Source: Actinomycetota bacterium (GTDB taxonomy: Bacteria; Actinomycetota; Acidimicrobiia; IMCC26256; PALSA-610). From it: DNA of 64,000 bases. The translations under genes and the position numbers were made by a program. The DNA lies in NCBI GenBank assembly GCA_005773635.1, contig SXHN01000046.1, positions 1 through 64,000 on the forward strand. Direction: 5' to 3'. Each line of letters begins with the position of its first letter. The stretch's first letter is position 1. Under the pieces are notes generated by a model that did not search any database, was not told where the DNA came from, and saw only the letters and a program-made list of their open reading frames with translations. Below, piece after piece: positions 29,020 through 39,448 of this stretch.

Positions 29020-29997
29020 TCACGCCTCTCGCAGCCCAGAGAAGAGTCGCAAAATCGCACCGCGATCGCGGGGATCTGAACTTTCAGCCGCCTCTTCGGT
29101 TGTTTGGGCGCCATCGTGCGCACTGGCTTCGACCGCAGCATTCACCTGAGGCGCCAAGTTGCCGGCCGAAATCGCCACCGTCGACACTGCTACTGGCCCA
29201 TCTGCTGGCCCGTCTGCTGGCCCATCTGCTGGCCCCGACATGGTCGAGGCGGATTCAGCCGCAACAACAACTTCCGTCAGCGCGTCGACTCCTGGCCCGT
29301 AGGGAGCGACAGGCACTACCCGAGGGCCGAAGTATGCAACATCGTCATGCTGGCCCGACGGGCCAGCATCGCTGGCGTCGCGCTCATCGCGAGCCGAGAG
29401 CGTCGATGGTTCCTTGAGATCTAGTGCCCCGCGCCGAACAAGCTCCGCGACGCAACGACATACTTCAACAAGCGACTCACGCTGGGTATCGACAAGATCC
29501 GACACCGACGAGTATCCGTCGATCCGTGCCAACAGCGACCATTCGTTGGCCGAAACAGTGATCTCAGCTCCTGAAAGCCGCGTTGCAAGCGCGGGACGAA
29601 GGTCCGTCGACGGGATCACTTCACAGATCTCGTTCCATTCGGCATTCAAAAGCTCCAACTCAGCAAGCAGTGGCTCCACGGCGATGACCACGTCGTGGCG
29701 GCTATCGCCCTGATCGTTGGCAGCGAAGCGGAAACTTCCGCCTGGATTTCGAGCCACGGTGAAGCAAACGTCGAGGGCGCGTCGATGCAAATCGGTCTCG
29801 TCAATCGCGATCCCGCGCCGATCAGTGCTCTCGGCACCACTGCATTCGCCTTCGTGGAAGTCGATTCGCCCCGCGGCGCCACCGGCTTCCATAACCAGTT
29901 CGCCCGATTTCCGCCCCGCCGCGAGCATCCGCAACAAATCTGCGAGCGCTACGACATCGAATGTTCCCTGCAATGACACTGCGATCGACCTCCTCAT
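29020..29997 (-). CDS. DUF4388 (PATAN-like) domain protein
   Basis: SLQGTFDVVALADLLRMLAAGRKSGELVMEAGGAAGRIDFHEGEC; low-complexity C-terminal half. Confidence 0.75.
   Translation of the reverse strand: MRRSIAVSLQGTFDVVALADLLRMLAAGRKSGELVMEAGGAAGRIDFHEGECSGAESTDRRGIAIDETDLHRRALDVCFTVARNPGGSFRFAANDQGDSRHDVVIAVEPLLAELELLNAEWNEICEVIPSTDLRPALATRLSGAEITVSANEWSLLARIDGYSSVSDLVDTQRESLVEVCRCVAELVRRGALDLKEPSTLSARDERDASDAGPSGQHDDVAYFGPRVVPVAPYGPGVDALTEVVVAAESASTMSGPADGPADGPADGPVAVSTVAISAGNLAPQVNAAVEASAHDGAQTTEEAAESSDPRDRGAILRLFSGLREA
29193..29236 (-). repeat. 12-bp tandem repeat, about 3.5 units, encoding (GPAD)n
   Basis: CTGGCCC(A/G)TCTG repeated; gives GPADGPADGPADGP. Confidence 0.85.
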
Positions 29998-30059
29998 CGC
30001 AGTATCGGCAGAACAGGGCCCGCGAGTTGAATCGGGTTACGACGTCAGTTGAGTTCGGT

Positions 30060-30914
30060 TCAACTCGATGTCCTGCTCGAAAGTTCCTGGAGCGCCGCCG
30101 CTCGCATGGCTGAAATGGACGGTTCAAGGCCTGTCCAAGCCGTAAACGCCAGCGCGGCTTGGTGAATCAGCATGCCGAGACCGTCAATTGTGACCGCTCC
30201 CGCGGCGTCAGCAACACGCAGTAGCGGCGTATCCAGGGGGGTGTAGACGAGATCCACCACGCAATGCTTAGGGGTCAACCCTGAGGCGTCAAAAACGAGA
30301 TTCGGGTCGCCCAGCATGCCGACCGGAGTGCATTGCACAATGATGTTGGCCGCGAGTGCGGCGGGCGTGCGCTGATCCCAAGCAGTGGTGTCAATCCCAG
30401 CGTGGAGCGCGGCGACCACCTGGGCCGCTTGCTCATTACGGGCGGCGACAAGCACGGACGCGCCGCTTCGGGCCAGCGCCAGAGCCACCGCACGCGCAGC
30501 ACCGCCGGCACCGAGCAGCACAACTGACTGCCCCGCAACTTCGACGTTGTGATCACGCAACGATGCGACGAAACCAGGCCCGTCGGTGGAATCGCCGAGC
30601 AGTCGGCCATCGGTCGTCCGCGACACGCAGTTCACCGATCGCAGTTGCGAGGCATCGGCACTGAGTTCATCGCAGTGGAGCGCGGCCTCAGTCTTGTGAG
30701 GCATTGTCACCGAAAGGCCCGCGATTCCTAGAGTGCGCATCGCTTCAAGTGCGTTGCCAGCATTTCCTGCGCTAACTGTAAACGCGCCGAACATCCAGTT
30801 GAGATCGGCGGCGCGGAATGCGGCGTTGTGCAAAACGGGCGACAACGAATGCGTGATCGGATCACCGATGACTGCGGCAAGGCGAGTCTGACCATCGGGA
30901 GCCCAACCGACCAT
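30060..30914 (-). CDS. aroE: shikimate dehydrogenase
   Basis: AVIGDPITHSLSPVLHNAAF, VTMPHKTEA, LLGAGGAARAVA. Confidence 0.95.
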   Translation of the reverse strand: MVGWAPDGQTRLAAVIGDPITHSLSPVLHNAAFRAADLNWMFGAFTVSAGNAGNALEAMRTLGIAGLSVTMPHKTEAALHCDELSADASQLRSVNCVSRTTDGRLLGDSTDGPGFVASLRDHNVEVAGQSVVLLGAGGAARAVALALARSGASVLVAARNEQAAQVVAALHAGIDTTAWDQRTPAALAANIIVQCTPVGMLGDPNLVFDASGLTPKHCVVDLVYTPLDTPLLRVADAAGAVTIDGLGMLIHQAALAFTAWTGLEPSISAMRAAALQELSSRTSS

Positions 30915-32086
30915 CAGAGCAGGTCCTTGTCGCGCGCTTCTTGAACGTTGACGAGGTGCTGTTCGTAGGTTTGTGCGAACGCTTGCGTACCGTCTTTGTC
31001 GATGAGCACGTAGTAGAAGAACTTCGTGTCGGCTGGTCGCAACGCCGCGAGCAGGCTTTGCTTGCTCGTAGTCGCGATCGGATTTGGGCCAAGGCCCTTG
31101 TAGCGGTAGGTGTTAAAGAACGAGTCGGTTTGGCGATCCAGTTCTGTATTCGATGGCTTTCGTTGCTGGATCGCATACAACACCGTCGCGTCAATTTGAA
31201 GTTTCATGTCAATTGCTAACCGGTTGTAGATCACCGAAGCGACGAGCGGCCGCTCATCTTCCTTTCGTACTTCCAGTTGGACCATCGCCGCCACCTTCAC
31301 GACGTCGTAGGGGCTGCGTTGGTAATTCGAGGCAAAGGTATCGAGGTAGATCGAGTCGGCAACGGAGTCGAAACGTTTGACCAAGCGTTGCACGACTGCA
31401 AGTTCAGTGAGACGTTCGTCGTTCGGAAAACGGTAGGTGTCGGGATAGAGCAGCCCTTCGGTTGTATGCACGTCCGCGGGTTCAAATTTTGATCGGACCT
31501 GATCGCTCTTGACAATCTCGATGAATTTTTGAGCGTCGAGACCGAGTTGTTCCGATACTGCTTCGGCAACCTCGCTCAGCCACAGGCCCGGGAGTACCTT
31601 CAAAACGACAGATTCGATACGCGGGCCTTTGCGAAGTGTTTCAATTGAGGCTTGGACGCCCATTTCTTCGCGCATTGTGTACTCCCCAAATTTCAATGAA
31701 CCAGGATTGTGCAAGCGCACATAGACCTTGAACGCCAACGCAGATTCGATCACTCGCTTGCGCTCCAATTCATCGGCAATATCCGCGGTTCCTGCGCCCT
31801 CCTTGATGGTAACGATGACCGTCTTGCCATCGGTTGCCGCGCGGTCTATTTCTCGGTCGTACCAAAACTTGGCGCCCCCAATTGCAACCAGTGGAAGCAG
31901 CAACAACGCAATCAAAAGTTTCGCGATCGCGCGCAGGCGACGCCGTTCCTTGCGCGTTGCCTCGGGTGCCGGTGCGCCTTCACCGGACCCATCTACAGTT
32001 GCCGCCCGGCCAGCTTCGTTCCAATTAGCGTCGCCAGTACTGCCGAAGACGGCTTCGACATCGAAGGGCTGGTCGTCGTCGCTCAT
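30914..32086 (-). CDS. mltG: endolytic transglycosylase MltG
   Basis: ASVIYNRLAIDMKLQIDATVLYAI...YRYKGLGPNPI...FFYYVLIDKDGTQAFAQTYEQHL. Confidence 0.95.
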   Translation of the reverse strand: MSDDDQPFDVEAVFGSTGDANWNEAGRAATVDGSGEGAPAPEATRKERRRLRAIAKLLIALLLLPLVAIGGAKFWYDREIDRAATDGKTVIVTIKEGAGTADIADELERKRVIESALAFKVYVRLHNPGSLKFGEYTMREEMGVQASIETLRKGPRIESVVLKVLPGLWLSEVAEAVSEQLGLDAQKFIEIVKSDQVRSKFEPADVHTTEGLLYPDTYRFPNDERLTELAVVQRLVKRFDSVADSIYLDTFASNYQRSPYDVVKVAAMVQLEVRKEDERPLVASVIYNRLAIDMKLQIDATVLYAIQQRKPSNTELDRQTDSFFNTYRYKGLGPNPIATTSKQSLLAALRPADTKFFYYVLIDKDGTQAFAQTYEQHLVNVQEARDKDLL

Positions 32087-32526
32087 GACATTGCCGTCGA
32101 GTCCAGGTACGCCTGCAGCATGACAGCGGCAGCAACTTTGTCGACAACTGCCGTCTGATCGCGCCCGCGCACTCCGGCCTCGCGCAGACTTCGCTGCGCA
32201 GTGACTGTGGTGAGGCGTTCGTCATGCAACACAACTGAGATTTCATCACCAAATTTGCCCTGCATGGCGTCAACTACCTCGCGTGCCGATCGTGCGGCCG
32301 GCCCGTCTCGGCCGGTGAGCGAAAGCGGCAATCCGACCACAACGAGCTTGACCTCCCACTCGGCAATCGTATTTGCCAGCGCACCGATCAGATCGTTGAT
32401 GGACGCGCCACGGCTCACCACTGCGTGCGGCGATGCGATCACTCGTGACGGATCCGAAAGCGCCAACCCCACTCGCCTGCTGCCAAGATCTACTCCGAGA
32501 ACCCGACCGTGTGGCGATGCATTCAT
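32083..32526 (-). CDS. ruvX: Holliday junction resolvase-like YqgF/RuvX
   Basis: VLGVDLGSRRVGLALSDPSRVIASP, VVVGLPLSLTGRDGPAA, HDERLTTVTA. Confidence 0.95.
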   Translation of the reverse strand: MNASPHGRVLGVDLGSRRVGLALSDPSRVIASPHAVVSRGASINDLIGALANTIAEWEVKLVVVGLPLSLTGRDGPAARSAREVVDAMQGKFGDEISVVLHDERLTTVTAQRSLREAGVRGRDQTAVVDKVAAAVMLQAYLDSTAMS

Positions 32527-35153
32527 TGGCGCCAGCGCTGCGCGCCCTCGCCGACGACCCGCAGCGCCTCATCGATTCCAGAAATATTCGGGCCACCTCC
32601 GACAACGAGATCAGGGCTCTTGGCCGTTCCTCCGCCCAACGCCTTCGCTCCCGGCGCAGCAATCTCCGCGGCGGATGCTCCGAGCGCGACGAAATCCTTG
32701 CTCACCGCGACTGCCAGCGCAGCTTTCGCACCGTCGCCACCGATTCCAATGAGCGCCACAATGCCGCTGCCATTGGGCATCGCACGCAACGTTGATTGCG
32801 CCATCTGTCGGAGGTCGTCGGGCGTACCGCCGTCGTGGCGCAGCACTAGCACTGAGCCAACTGCGTGTTGTGCAAGCTCGACCGCGACCGACTGTGCAGC
32901 TTTCGTGCGCAGCGCGGCGAGTTCTTGCTCGAGGGCCTTGACCTGCGCGAGCAATTTACCGACTCGATCTTCAAGCTCAATGGGCGATGCTTTGAGCTGT
33001 GCCGATACTCGCCGCAACTGGGCTTCCTCCGCCGCAATGTGCGCCAGCGCGGCATCGCCTGTTAACGCCTCAATGCGCCGCACGTTGGATCCAATCGAAC
33101 CTTCACTGAGAATCTTGATAGGGCCAATGAAGCCAAGGTTGCTGACGTGCGTACCACCACAGAATTCCGTGGATGGGCCCGCTTCAAGAACTCGTACAAC
33201 ATCGCCATATTTGTCACCAAAGAACGCGATCGCGCCACGGGCTTCGGCTTCGGCTTTGGTCATCTCGTCGTGTGTTACGGAGCCGCCAGTGATCACTACC
33301 GAGTTCGCCATCGCTTCGATCACGGCCAACTCATCAACACCGACCGATTCGAAATGGCTGAAGTCGAATCGCAACCGTTCGGCGGAAACGTGTGATCCCG
33401 CCTGCTTGACGTGATCACCCAACGTCTCGCGCAATGCCCAGTGAAGAATGTGTGTGGCGGTGTGATTCCTGCGAATACGGTCGCGGCGCACTCCGTCGAT
33501 GCGCGCATCGACGATGTCGCCTTCTGCCAACGAACCTTCGTTTACGGTGCACCGATGCAAGGTCAGACCCGGTAATCCAAGCTGCGTGTCAGTGACAGTC
33601 ACCACCGCAGGGCCGACCAACTCACCGGCATCACCCACTTGACCGCCGCTTTCGGCGTAAAACGGTGTGCGGTCGAGAATTACATCGACTACGCGTCCGG
33701 TTTCGGCTCTGGCAACCCGTTCGGAGTTCTCGATGATCGCGACGACTCGGGCACCTTCGGTGAGGTACTCGTCGCGTCCAGTAAACGTTGTGAGACCATC
33801 AACCGCAATCACTTCGCGAAACAGTTCAATCGGTGCGTTTGCCTTGCCGCCTGCTTCCTTGGCCGCTTGGCGGGCTCGGTCGCGCTGCTCAAACATCAGG
33901 GTCTCATAGCCAGCAACATCGATGTCGCGGCCGCGTTCGGCCGCGATCTCTTTGGTGAGGTCGACAGGAAAACCCAGCGTGTCATGCAAGAAGAATGCGT
34001 CGGCGCCAGAAACGTCGCCTTTGGTAAGTACCTCATCGAGCAGCTCGGTACCGCGGGCCAACGTAGCTCGAAACGACGCTTCTTCGTGGCTGATGATCTT
34101 GGTGATCAACGCTTGGTCGGCCAAGAGCTTTGGGTACGACACCCCCATCGTCGCGCAGACCGCGGCGACCAACGAAGGCGTGATCTGATCACGGGCGCCC
34201 AATTGGTATGCGTGGCGCACCGCACGCCGGATGATGCGGCGCAACACGTAGCCTCGTTCCTGGTTACTCGGCATTACGCCGTCGCTCACCACAAAGGTCA
34301 TCATGCGGGCATGGTCGGCCAGAATCCGAAGGTAAACATCATGTTCATCGTTGACGCCGTAGGCAATCCCTGTGACCTTGGCCGCCGCGGCGATGAGCGC
34401 CTGAAAAATATCAAGATCCCACACCGACTCCACACCTTGTAGCGCCAGCAAATTGCGTTCGAGCCCGGCACCGGTATCGATCGATGGTTTCGGCAAGGGC
34501 ACTTTGGTGCCATCAGCTTGCTGGTCAAACTGCATGAACACGAGGTTCCATACCTCGACATATCGGTCTGCGCCGGTAGCGGGGCCACCCTCGATCCCAT
34601 AGCTCGGCCCGAGATCCCAAAAAATTTCGCTGCAGGGACCACACGGTCCGGTGTCACCCATTTTCCAAAAATTGTCTTCGTCGAGCCGCTGAATCCGTTC
34701 CAACGGCACTCCAATTTCGGTGTGCCAAATATCTGATGCCTCATCGTCGGACACATGCACGGTGACCCAGAGCCGTTCGGCCGGAAACTTCAGCACTTCG
34801 GTGTAGAACTCCCATGCCCAACGAATCGCGTCGCGCTTGAAGTAATCGCCGAATCTGAAGTTGCCCATCATCTCAAAGAACGAGAAATGGCGATTGGTGC
34901 GACCAATCTCTTCGAGATCGTTGTGTTTGCCGCCGGCCCGAACGCACTTTTGAATCGACGACGCCCGGGAATATGGGGCTGTCTCTTCTCCTACGAAATA
35001 CGACTTGAACGGCACCATGCCCGCGACAGTGAACAGGAGCGACTTGTCGATGGGAATGGTGCTTGCAGAGGGCACAACCGCGTGGCCCCGAGTGGAGAAG
35101 AATTCGTGCCAGGCACGGCGCAGTTCGTCAGCGGTCCTTGGCGTTTCGGGCAT
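32523..35153 (-). CDS. alaS: alanyl-tRNA synthetase
   Basis: Full-length; FFSTRGHAVVPSAS, MGDTGPCGPCSEIFWD, STEFCGGTHVSNLG. Confidence 0.98.
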   Translation of the reverse strand: MPETPRTADELRRAWHEFFSTRGHAVVPSASTIPIDKSLLFTVAGMVPFKSYFVGEETAPYSRASSIQKCVRAGGKHNDLEEIGRTNRHFSFFEMMGNFRFGDYFKRDAIRWAWEFYTEVLKFPAERLWVTVHVSDDEASDIWHTEIGVPLERIQRLDEDNFWKMGDTGPCGPCSEIFWDLGPSYGIEGGPATGADRYVEVWNLVFMQFDQQADGTKVPLPKPSIDTGAGLERNLLALQGVESVWDLDIFQALIAAAAKVTGIAYGVNDEHDVYLRILADHARMMTFVVSDGVMPSNQERGYVLRRIIRRAVRHAYQLGARDQITPSLVAAVCATMGVSYPKLLADQALITKIISHEEASFRATLARGTELLDEVLTKGDVSGADAFFLHDTLGFPVDLTKEIAAERGRDIDVAGYETLMFEQRDRARQAAKEAGGKANAPIELFREVIAVDGLTTFTGRDEYLTEGARVVAIIENSERVARAETGRVVDVILDRTPFYAESGGQVGDAGELVGPAVVTVTDTQLGLPGLTLHRCTVNEGSLAEGDIVDARIDGVRRDRIRRNHTATHILHWALRETLGDHVKQAGSHVSAERLRFDFSHFESVGVDELAVIEAMANSVVITGGSVTHDEMTKAEAEARGAIAFFGDKYGDVVRVLEAGPSTEFCGGTHVSNLGFIGPIKILSEGSIGSNVRRIEALTGDAALAHIAAEEAQLRRVSAQLKASPIELEDRVGKLLAQVKALEQELAALRTKAAQSVAVELAQHAVGSVLVLRHDGGTPDDLRQMAQSTLRAMPNGSGIVALIGIGGDGAKAALAVAVSKDFVALGASAAEIAAPGAKALGGGTAKSPDLVVGGGPNISGIDEALRVVGEGAQRWRQ

Positions 35154-35173
35154 AGGCGGCCGATGTTATGTCC

Positions 35174-35413
35174 TCAGCGCGAACGCAGCGCACGCACCGG
35201 TTTCGGGTCGTACTGCTTGCGGAGTTCGGATTCTTTCGAAACCATCGCAGTCCGCCCTTCCGCCACCGCATCGCGAACTAACTCAACCGATCGGCGAGCG
35301 ACTTGCGGGGGCGCGAATCGTTGCGCTTCACGCTTCACTTTGCGAGCAACGATGTAGCTCGTGCTCAGCCCCGCGACGTAGCCCATCGTTGTCCAGCGCG
35401 CTCGTTTGAACAT
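35174..35413 (-). CDS. small hypothetical protein
   Basis: 79-aa ORF in the alaS operon, basic, N-terminal hydrophobic stretch. Confidence 0.55.
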   Translation of the reverse strand: MFKRARWTTMGYVAGLSTSYIVARKVKREAQRFAPPQVARRSVELVRDAVAEGRTAMVSKESELRKQYDPKPVRALRSR

Positions 35414-35449
35414 CTCAATCCTTAGTTGAATCGTCTTGGTCGCGAAATG

Positions 35450-35878
35450 CTACGAGACGTTGCGGGCTCGACGCCGTCGCGAACGCTCGCGCGCGGCATC
35501 GATCTCGGTCTTTGGTGCTTTGCCCCGCAAGCGCTGGGCCGATCGTTTCACACCCGATCCAAATGCCATCGTCTTGACGACCGGGTTCGCGATCGTTCGG
35601 TACGCCAAGCGTGATGCCGAATCAACGTGCGCTTCGATGCCCTCGGCCGCGGTAATCAGGCGGTCGACTCGATCCACATTGTCGACGGTGCTATCGACCG
35701 CGGCCCGCAATTCGTCAACCAACGGCAATGTTTCTTCGCGCAAGGCATCAACCGACCGATGAAGTACTCGCAGTGTCGACCGCAGCGATACCAGCATCGA
35801 CACGACGGCGCCGGCAAGCACGGCCACCAAGACGGCCATCACAATCGCGATTACGTCAGTTACTTGCATCGTCATCAC
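35450..35878 (-). CDS. DUF948-like single-TM protein
   Basis: TDVIAIVMAVLVAVLAGAVVSMLVSLRSTLRVLHRSVDALREE. Confidence 0.65.
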   Translation of the reverse strand: MMTMQVTDVIAIVMAVLVAVLAGAVVSMLVSLRSTLRVLHRSVDALREETLPLVDELRAAVDSTVDNVDRVDRLITAAEGIEAHVDSASRLAYRTIANPVVKTMAFGSGVKRSAQRLRGKAPKTEIDAARERSRRRRARNVS

Positions 35879-35892
35879 CTTCGGTTACTTCG

Positions 35893-37230
35893 CTACTGCT
35901 GCATTCGGCGCTCGCGCCACCGCTCCACGATGCCACGTTCCGCTCCATGTGTCGAGGGCTGGTAGAACTGCATACCCTCAAATTCGTCGGGCAAGTATTG
36001 CTGATCGACCCAACCCGCGGCTGAGTCGTGCGGATATTGGTACCCCACTCCGTGCCCAAGCGACTGTGCACCCCGGTAGCTGGCGTCGCGCAAATGCTTC
36101 GGAATCTGACCAAGTGCCACATTTCGAACGGCTTCACTGGCATTACCAATCGCCATATAGGCCGAATTCGACTTCGGTGCTAGCGCCAGATAGGTCACGG
36201 CGTGGGCCAAATTGATTCGCGCCTCGGGCAAGCCAACAAACTCGACGGCCTGCGCCGCAGCGGTCGCAACCGACAACGCCGCCGAGTCTGCGAGCCCGAC
36301 ATCCTCACTAGCAAAAATCACAATGCGCCGCGCAATGAAACGGGGGTCTTCGCCCGCTTCAATCATTCGGGCGAGCCACAGCACCGCAGCGTCAGGGTCG
36401 GAACCTCGCATACTTTTGATGAATGCACTGACGATGTCGTAGTGCTCGTCGTTCCCATAGCGAACTGCACGCATCGCCAGCGCCGCTTCGGCATCCGCCA
36501 ATGTGATCCGAGCGGGCGAGGGTTCGCCAGAATCTGAGCCATGCGCGCGTTCGTATGCCAACGCGTGTGCGAGCTCCAAGCATGTGAGCGTGTGGCGACC
36601 ATCGCCCTCCGCACGATCGGCCAAATGCACAAGCGCATCATCATCTATCGCCGCAGGTTCGCCACCAAGGCCACGCACTGCATCAGACAACGCCCGTTGC
36701 ATCAGCTCGACAAGATCGCTCGACTCAAGTTGTTCAACCCGAAACAGGGTAGAACGAGACAACAGCGGACCGGTGAGAGAGAAATAGGGGTTCTCGGTCG
36801 TCGCGCCGATGAGTACCAGTAGCCCCTCCTCAACATGCGGAAGCAATGCATCCTGCTGGGTCTTGTTGAACCGATGCACCTCGTCAAGAAACAGGATTGT
36901 GCCCTGCCCACGTTGCCCAAGCCGCTCGCGCGCCCGATCAACAACTTCGCGTACGTCTTTCACTCCCGCATTTACTGCTGACAGCGTCTCGAAGGCCTTG
37001 CTGGTGGCCCCGGCGACCAATCGCGCAATACTGGTTTTTCCGGTACCTGCGGGGCCCCAAATCACAACCGATGAGAGCCGGTCGGATTCAATGAGAACCC
37101 GCAGCGGCTTACCTTCGCCGAGTAAATGCTGCTGCCCCACAATGTCGCCCAGCGATCGGGGTCGCAAACGAGCTGCAAGCGGCGCCCGGCTCGCCAAGCG
37201 GTCTTCTACCGCCGCACTGAAGAGATCCAT
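35893..37230 (-). CDS. rarA: replication-associated recombination protein RarA/MgsA
   Basis: PLAARLRPRSLGDIVGQQHLLGEGKPL, WGPAGTGKTSIARL, IGATTENPYFSL. Confidence 0.96.
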   Translation of the reverse strand: MDLFSAAVEDRLASRAPLAARLRPRSLGDIVGQQHLLGEGKPLRVLIESDRLSSVVIWGPAGTGKTSIARLVAGATSKAFETLSAVNAGVKDVREVVDRARERLGQRGQGTILFLDEVHRFNKTQQDALLPHVEEGLLVLIGATTENPYFSLTGPLLSRSTLFRVEQLESSDLVELMQRALSDAVRGLGGEPAAIDDDALVHLADRAEGDGRHTLTCLELAHALAYERAHGSDSGEPSPARITLADAEAALAMRAVRYGNDEHYDIVSAFIKSMRGSDPDAAVLWLARMIEAGEDPRFIARRIVIFASEDVGLADSAALSVATAAAQAVEFVGLPEARINLAHAVTYLALAPKSNSAYMAIGNASEAVRNVALGQIPKHLRDASYRGAQSLGHGVGYQYPHDSAAGWVDQQYLPDEFEGMQFYQPSTHGAERGIVERWRERRMQQ

Positions 37231-37266
37231 TGCGACCCAGCGTAGTTGGCGACGATTTTGCGGCGG

Positions 37267-37617
37267 TTAACGCCCGTAATCGTCAGAGAGACGCACGATG
37301 TCGTCTTCGCCAAAGTAGGTGCCGTGTTGTACTTCGATGAACACGAGCGGTTCGGCTCCAGTGTTTTCGATGCGGTGGGCCATCCCAAGCGCAATATCGA
37401 CCGACTGGCCCGCAGCAAAGGGCACATGCTCATCACCAAGCGTCACGACGCCCGATCCTTGCACTGCGAACCAATGCTCAGCCCGACGGTGATGCAGCTG
37501 CAAACTCAGGCGCTGACCCGGATTCACAACAATGCGTTTCACCTTAAATGAAGCATCGTCGGCGAGCACGAAGTACTCGCCCCATGGCCGCACGTCATGT
37601 TCCAGCACATGCACCAC
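37267..37617 (-). CDS. mannose-6-phosphate isomerase type II C-terminal-like cupin
   Basis: DVRPWGEYFVLADDASFKVKRIVVNPGQRLSLQLHHRRAEHWFAVQG. Confidence 0.9.
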   Translation of the reverse strand: MVHVLEHDVRPWGEYFVLADDASFKVKRIVVNPGQRLSLQLHHRRAEHWFAVQGSGVVTLGDEHVPFAAGQSVDIALGMAHRIENTGAEPLVFIEVQHGTYFGEDDIVRLSDDYGR

Positions 37618-37665
37618 CTTGAGGTTGCAAACCGACTATCAACCAGAAACGCGTCATTACACTAC

Positions 37666-39426
37666 TCACGATTTCACAGGTGCTTTGCGAATGTTCAGCC
37701 CGAGCTCGCGGAGCTGTACTTCCTCGATCGCACTCGGAGCGTTGGTCATTGGGTCGGCACCCGACTGTGTCTTGGGGAACGCAATGACTTCGCGAATGTT
37801 TTCTTCACCGGACATGATCGCAACAAATCGATCGATTCCGATTGCAAATCCCGCATGCGGTGGCGGACCAAAACGAAATGCGTCGAGTAAGAATCCAAAA
37901 CGCTGTTGTTGCTGCTCAGGACTGATCCCGAGCAGCGCAAAGATGCGCGCCTGAATATCGCGACGGTGGATACGCACGCTCCCCGATCCGAGTTCCCAAC
38001 CATTGAGCACAAGGTCGTAGGCCTCTGCGCGCACTGCAAGCGGATCAATTTCGAGGATTTCGAGATCGTCGGGGTTCGGCATCGTGAAGGGGTGGCTCGC
38101 AGGAATTGGAGTGCCGTCGTCAGCCAGCCCATCGAACAACGGAAAGTCGACGACCCACAAAAACTTCAGTCCCCCCTCGGTTACCGCGGGTCTACCGAGT
38201 TCGAGACGAAGTTGTCCGAGGACACCGACAGTTGTTTTCCATTCACCTGCCGCTATCAGCACAAGATCGCCAACCGTGGCGGACAACGCATCGATGATCC
38301 CGGACTGCTCTTCAGCGGTAAGAAATTTGACAACCGGCGAATCAAGTGTCGCGACGCCATCTACGTCACGCACCCGCATCCAAACCAACCCCGCGGCGCC
38401 GAGCTGCTTCGCTCGTTCGACGAGCCCGTCAACCACATTGCGCGAGGCTTCACCCTGGCCTGCTACGCGTACACCTTTGACGCACGCCGCGCCAGCGAAC
38501 GCACGGAACTCCGTCGTCGCGAATACCGCGCTCAAATCAAGCAGCCGCATCTCAAAGCGCAGATCGGGTTTGTCGGTTCCGTAGTTATTCATCGCGTCGC
38601 GCCACGTCATGCGCGGAATTTCCTCCGGTGCGTCGCCCGGTCGCAGCACATCGACCACGGCCCGAACCGCGTTGCCGATCGCGGTCTGCACATCGAACTG
38701 CGACGCGAATGTCATTTCGATATCGAGTTGCATGAACTCGAATTGCCGGTCAGCGCGCAAATCTTCGTCGCGCAAGCAGCGAGCGATTTGATAATAACGG
38801 TCGAAGCCACCAACCATTAAGAGTTGTTTGAACAACTGCGGGCTCTGCGGCAATGCGTAAAACGAACCAGGATGCAAACGACTCGGCACGACGAAATCGC
38901 GCGAACCTTCGGGCGTCGACGCAATGAGCATTGGCGTCTCGACCTCAACGAAGTCTTGGTCATCCATGGCGGCACGCATTGCTTTGTTCACCAGTGCGCG
39001 ATTACGGAGATTCCGTTGCATGGGCGCGCGGCGCAAATCGAGATAACGGTGCCGAAGCCGCAAGATTTCGTCGACATCCACGCGGTCGTCAAGCGGAAAC
39101 GGTGGCGGCTCGCTTTCACTCAACACTTCGAATGAGTCGGCCACCAACTCCACTTGGCCAGTGGGCATGGCATCGTTGACCGTGCCGTCAGGCCGAGCCT
39201 TGATCTCGCCTTCGATGCGCAACACCCATTCGTTGCGCACTTGTTTCACTGCGTCCAACCCTGCTTTTGCGGGGTCGACAACCACCTGGAGCAATCCAGT
39301 CGCATCGCGCACGTCGAGGAACGCGACGCCCCCGTGATCTCGACGGTGAGCAACCCAACCGCAAATCGTTGACCGAGTGCCAATGTGTTCGGCCCGCAGT
39401 ACTCCCGGCCGCTGTGTACGCATCAT
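37666..39426 (-). CDS. aspS: aspartyl-tRNA synthetase
   Basis: RTQRPGVLRAEHIG..GWVAHRRDHGGVAFLDVRD, FRDEDLRADRQFEFMQLDIEMTF-like motif 2 (CLRDEDLRADRQFEF). Confidence 0.97.
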   Translation of the reverse strand: MMRTQRPGVLRAEHIGTRSTICGWVAHRRDHGGVAFLDVRDATGLLQVVVDPAKAGLDAVKQVRNEWVLRIEGEIKARPDGTVNDAMPTGQVELVADSFEVLSESEPPPFPLDDRVDVDEILRLRHRYLDLRRAPMQRNLRNRALVNKAMRAAMDDQDFVEVETPMLIASTPEGSRDFVVPSRLHPGSFYALPQSPQLFKQLLMVGGFDRYYQIARCLRDEDLRADRQFEFMQLDIEMTFASQFDVQTAIGNAVRAVVDVLRPGDAPEEIPRMTWRDAMNNYGTDKPDLRFEMRLLDLSAVFATTEFRAFAGAACVKGVRVAGQGEASRNVVDGLVERAKQLGAAGLVWMRVRDVDGVATLDSPVVKFLTAEEQSGIIDALSATVGDLVLIAAGEWKTTVGVLGQLRLELGRPAVTEGGLKFLWVVDFPLFDGLADDGTPIPASHPFTMPNPDDLEILEIDPLAVRAEAYDLVLNGWELGSGSVRIHRRDIQARIFALLGISPEQQQQRFGFLLDAFRFGPPPHAGFAIGIDRFVAIMSGEENIREVIAFPKTQSGADPMTNAPSAIEEVQLRELGLNIRKAPVKS

Positions 39427-39448
39427 CGTGTCACTTCCCTTTGCATAT

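Noticed and set aside
37906-38820. 304-aa plus-strand ORF
   Set aside because: Antisense to aspS.
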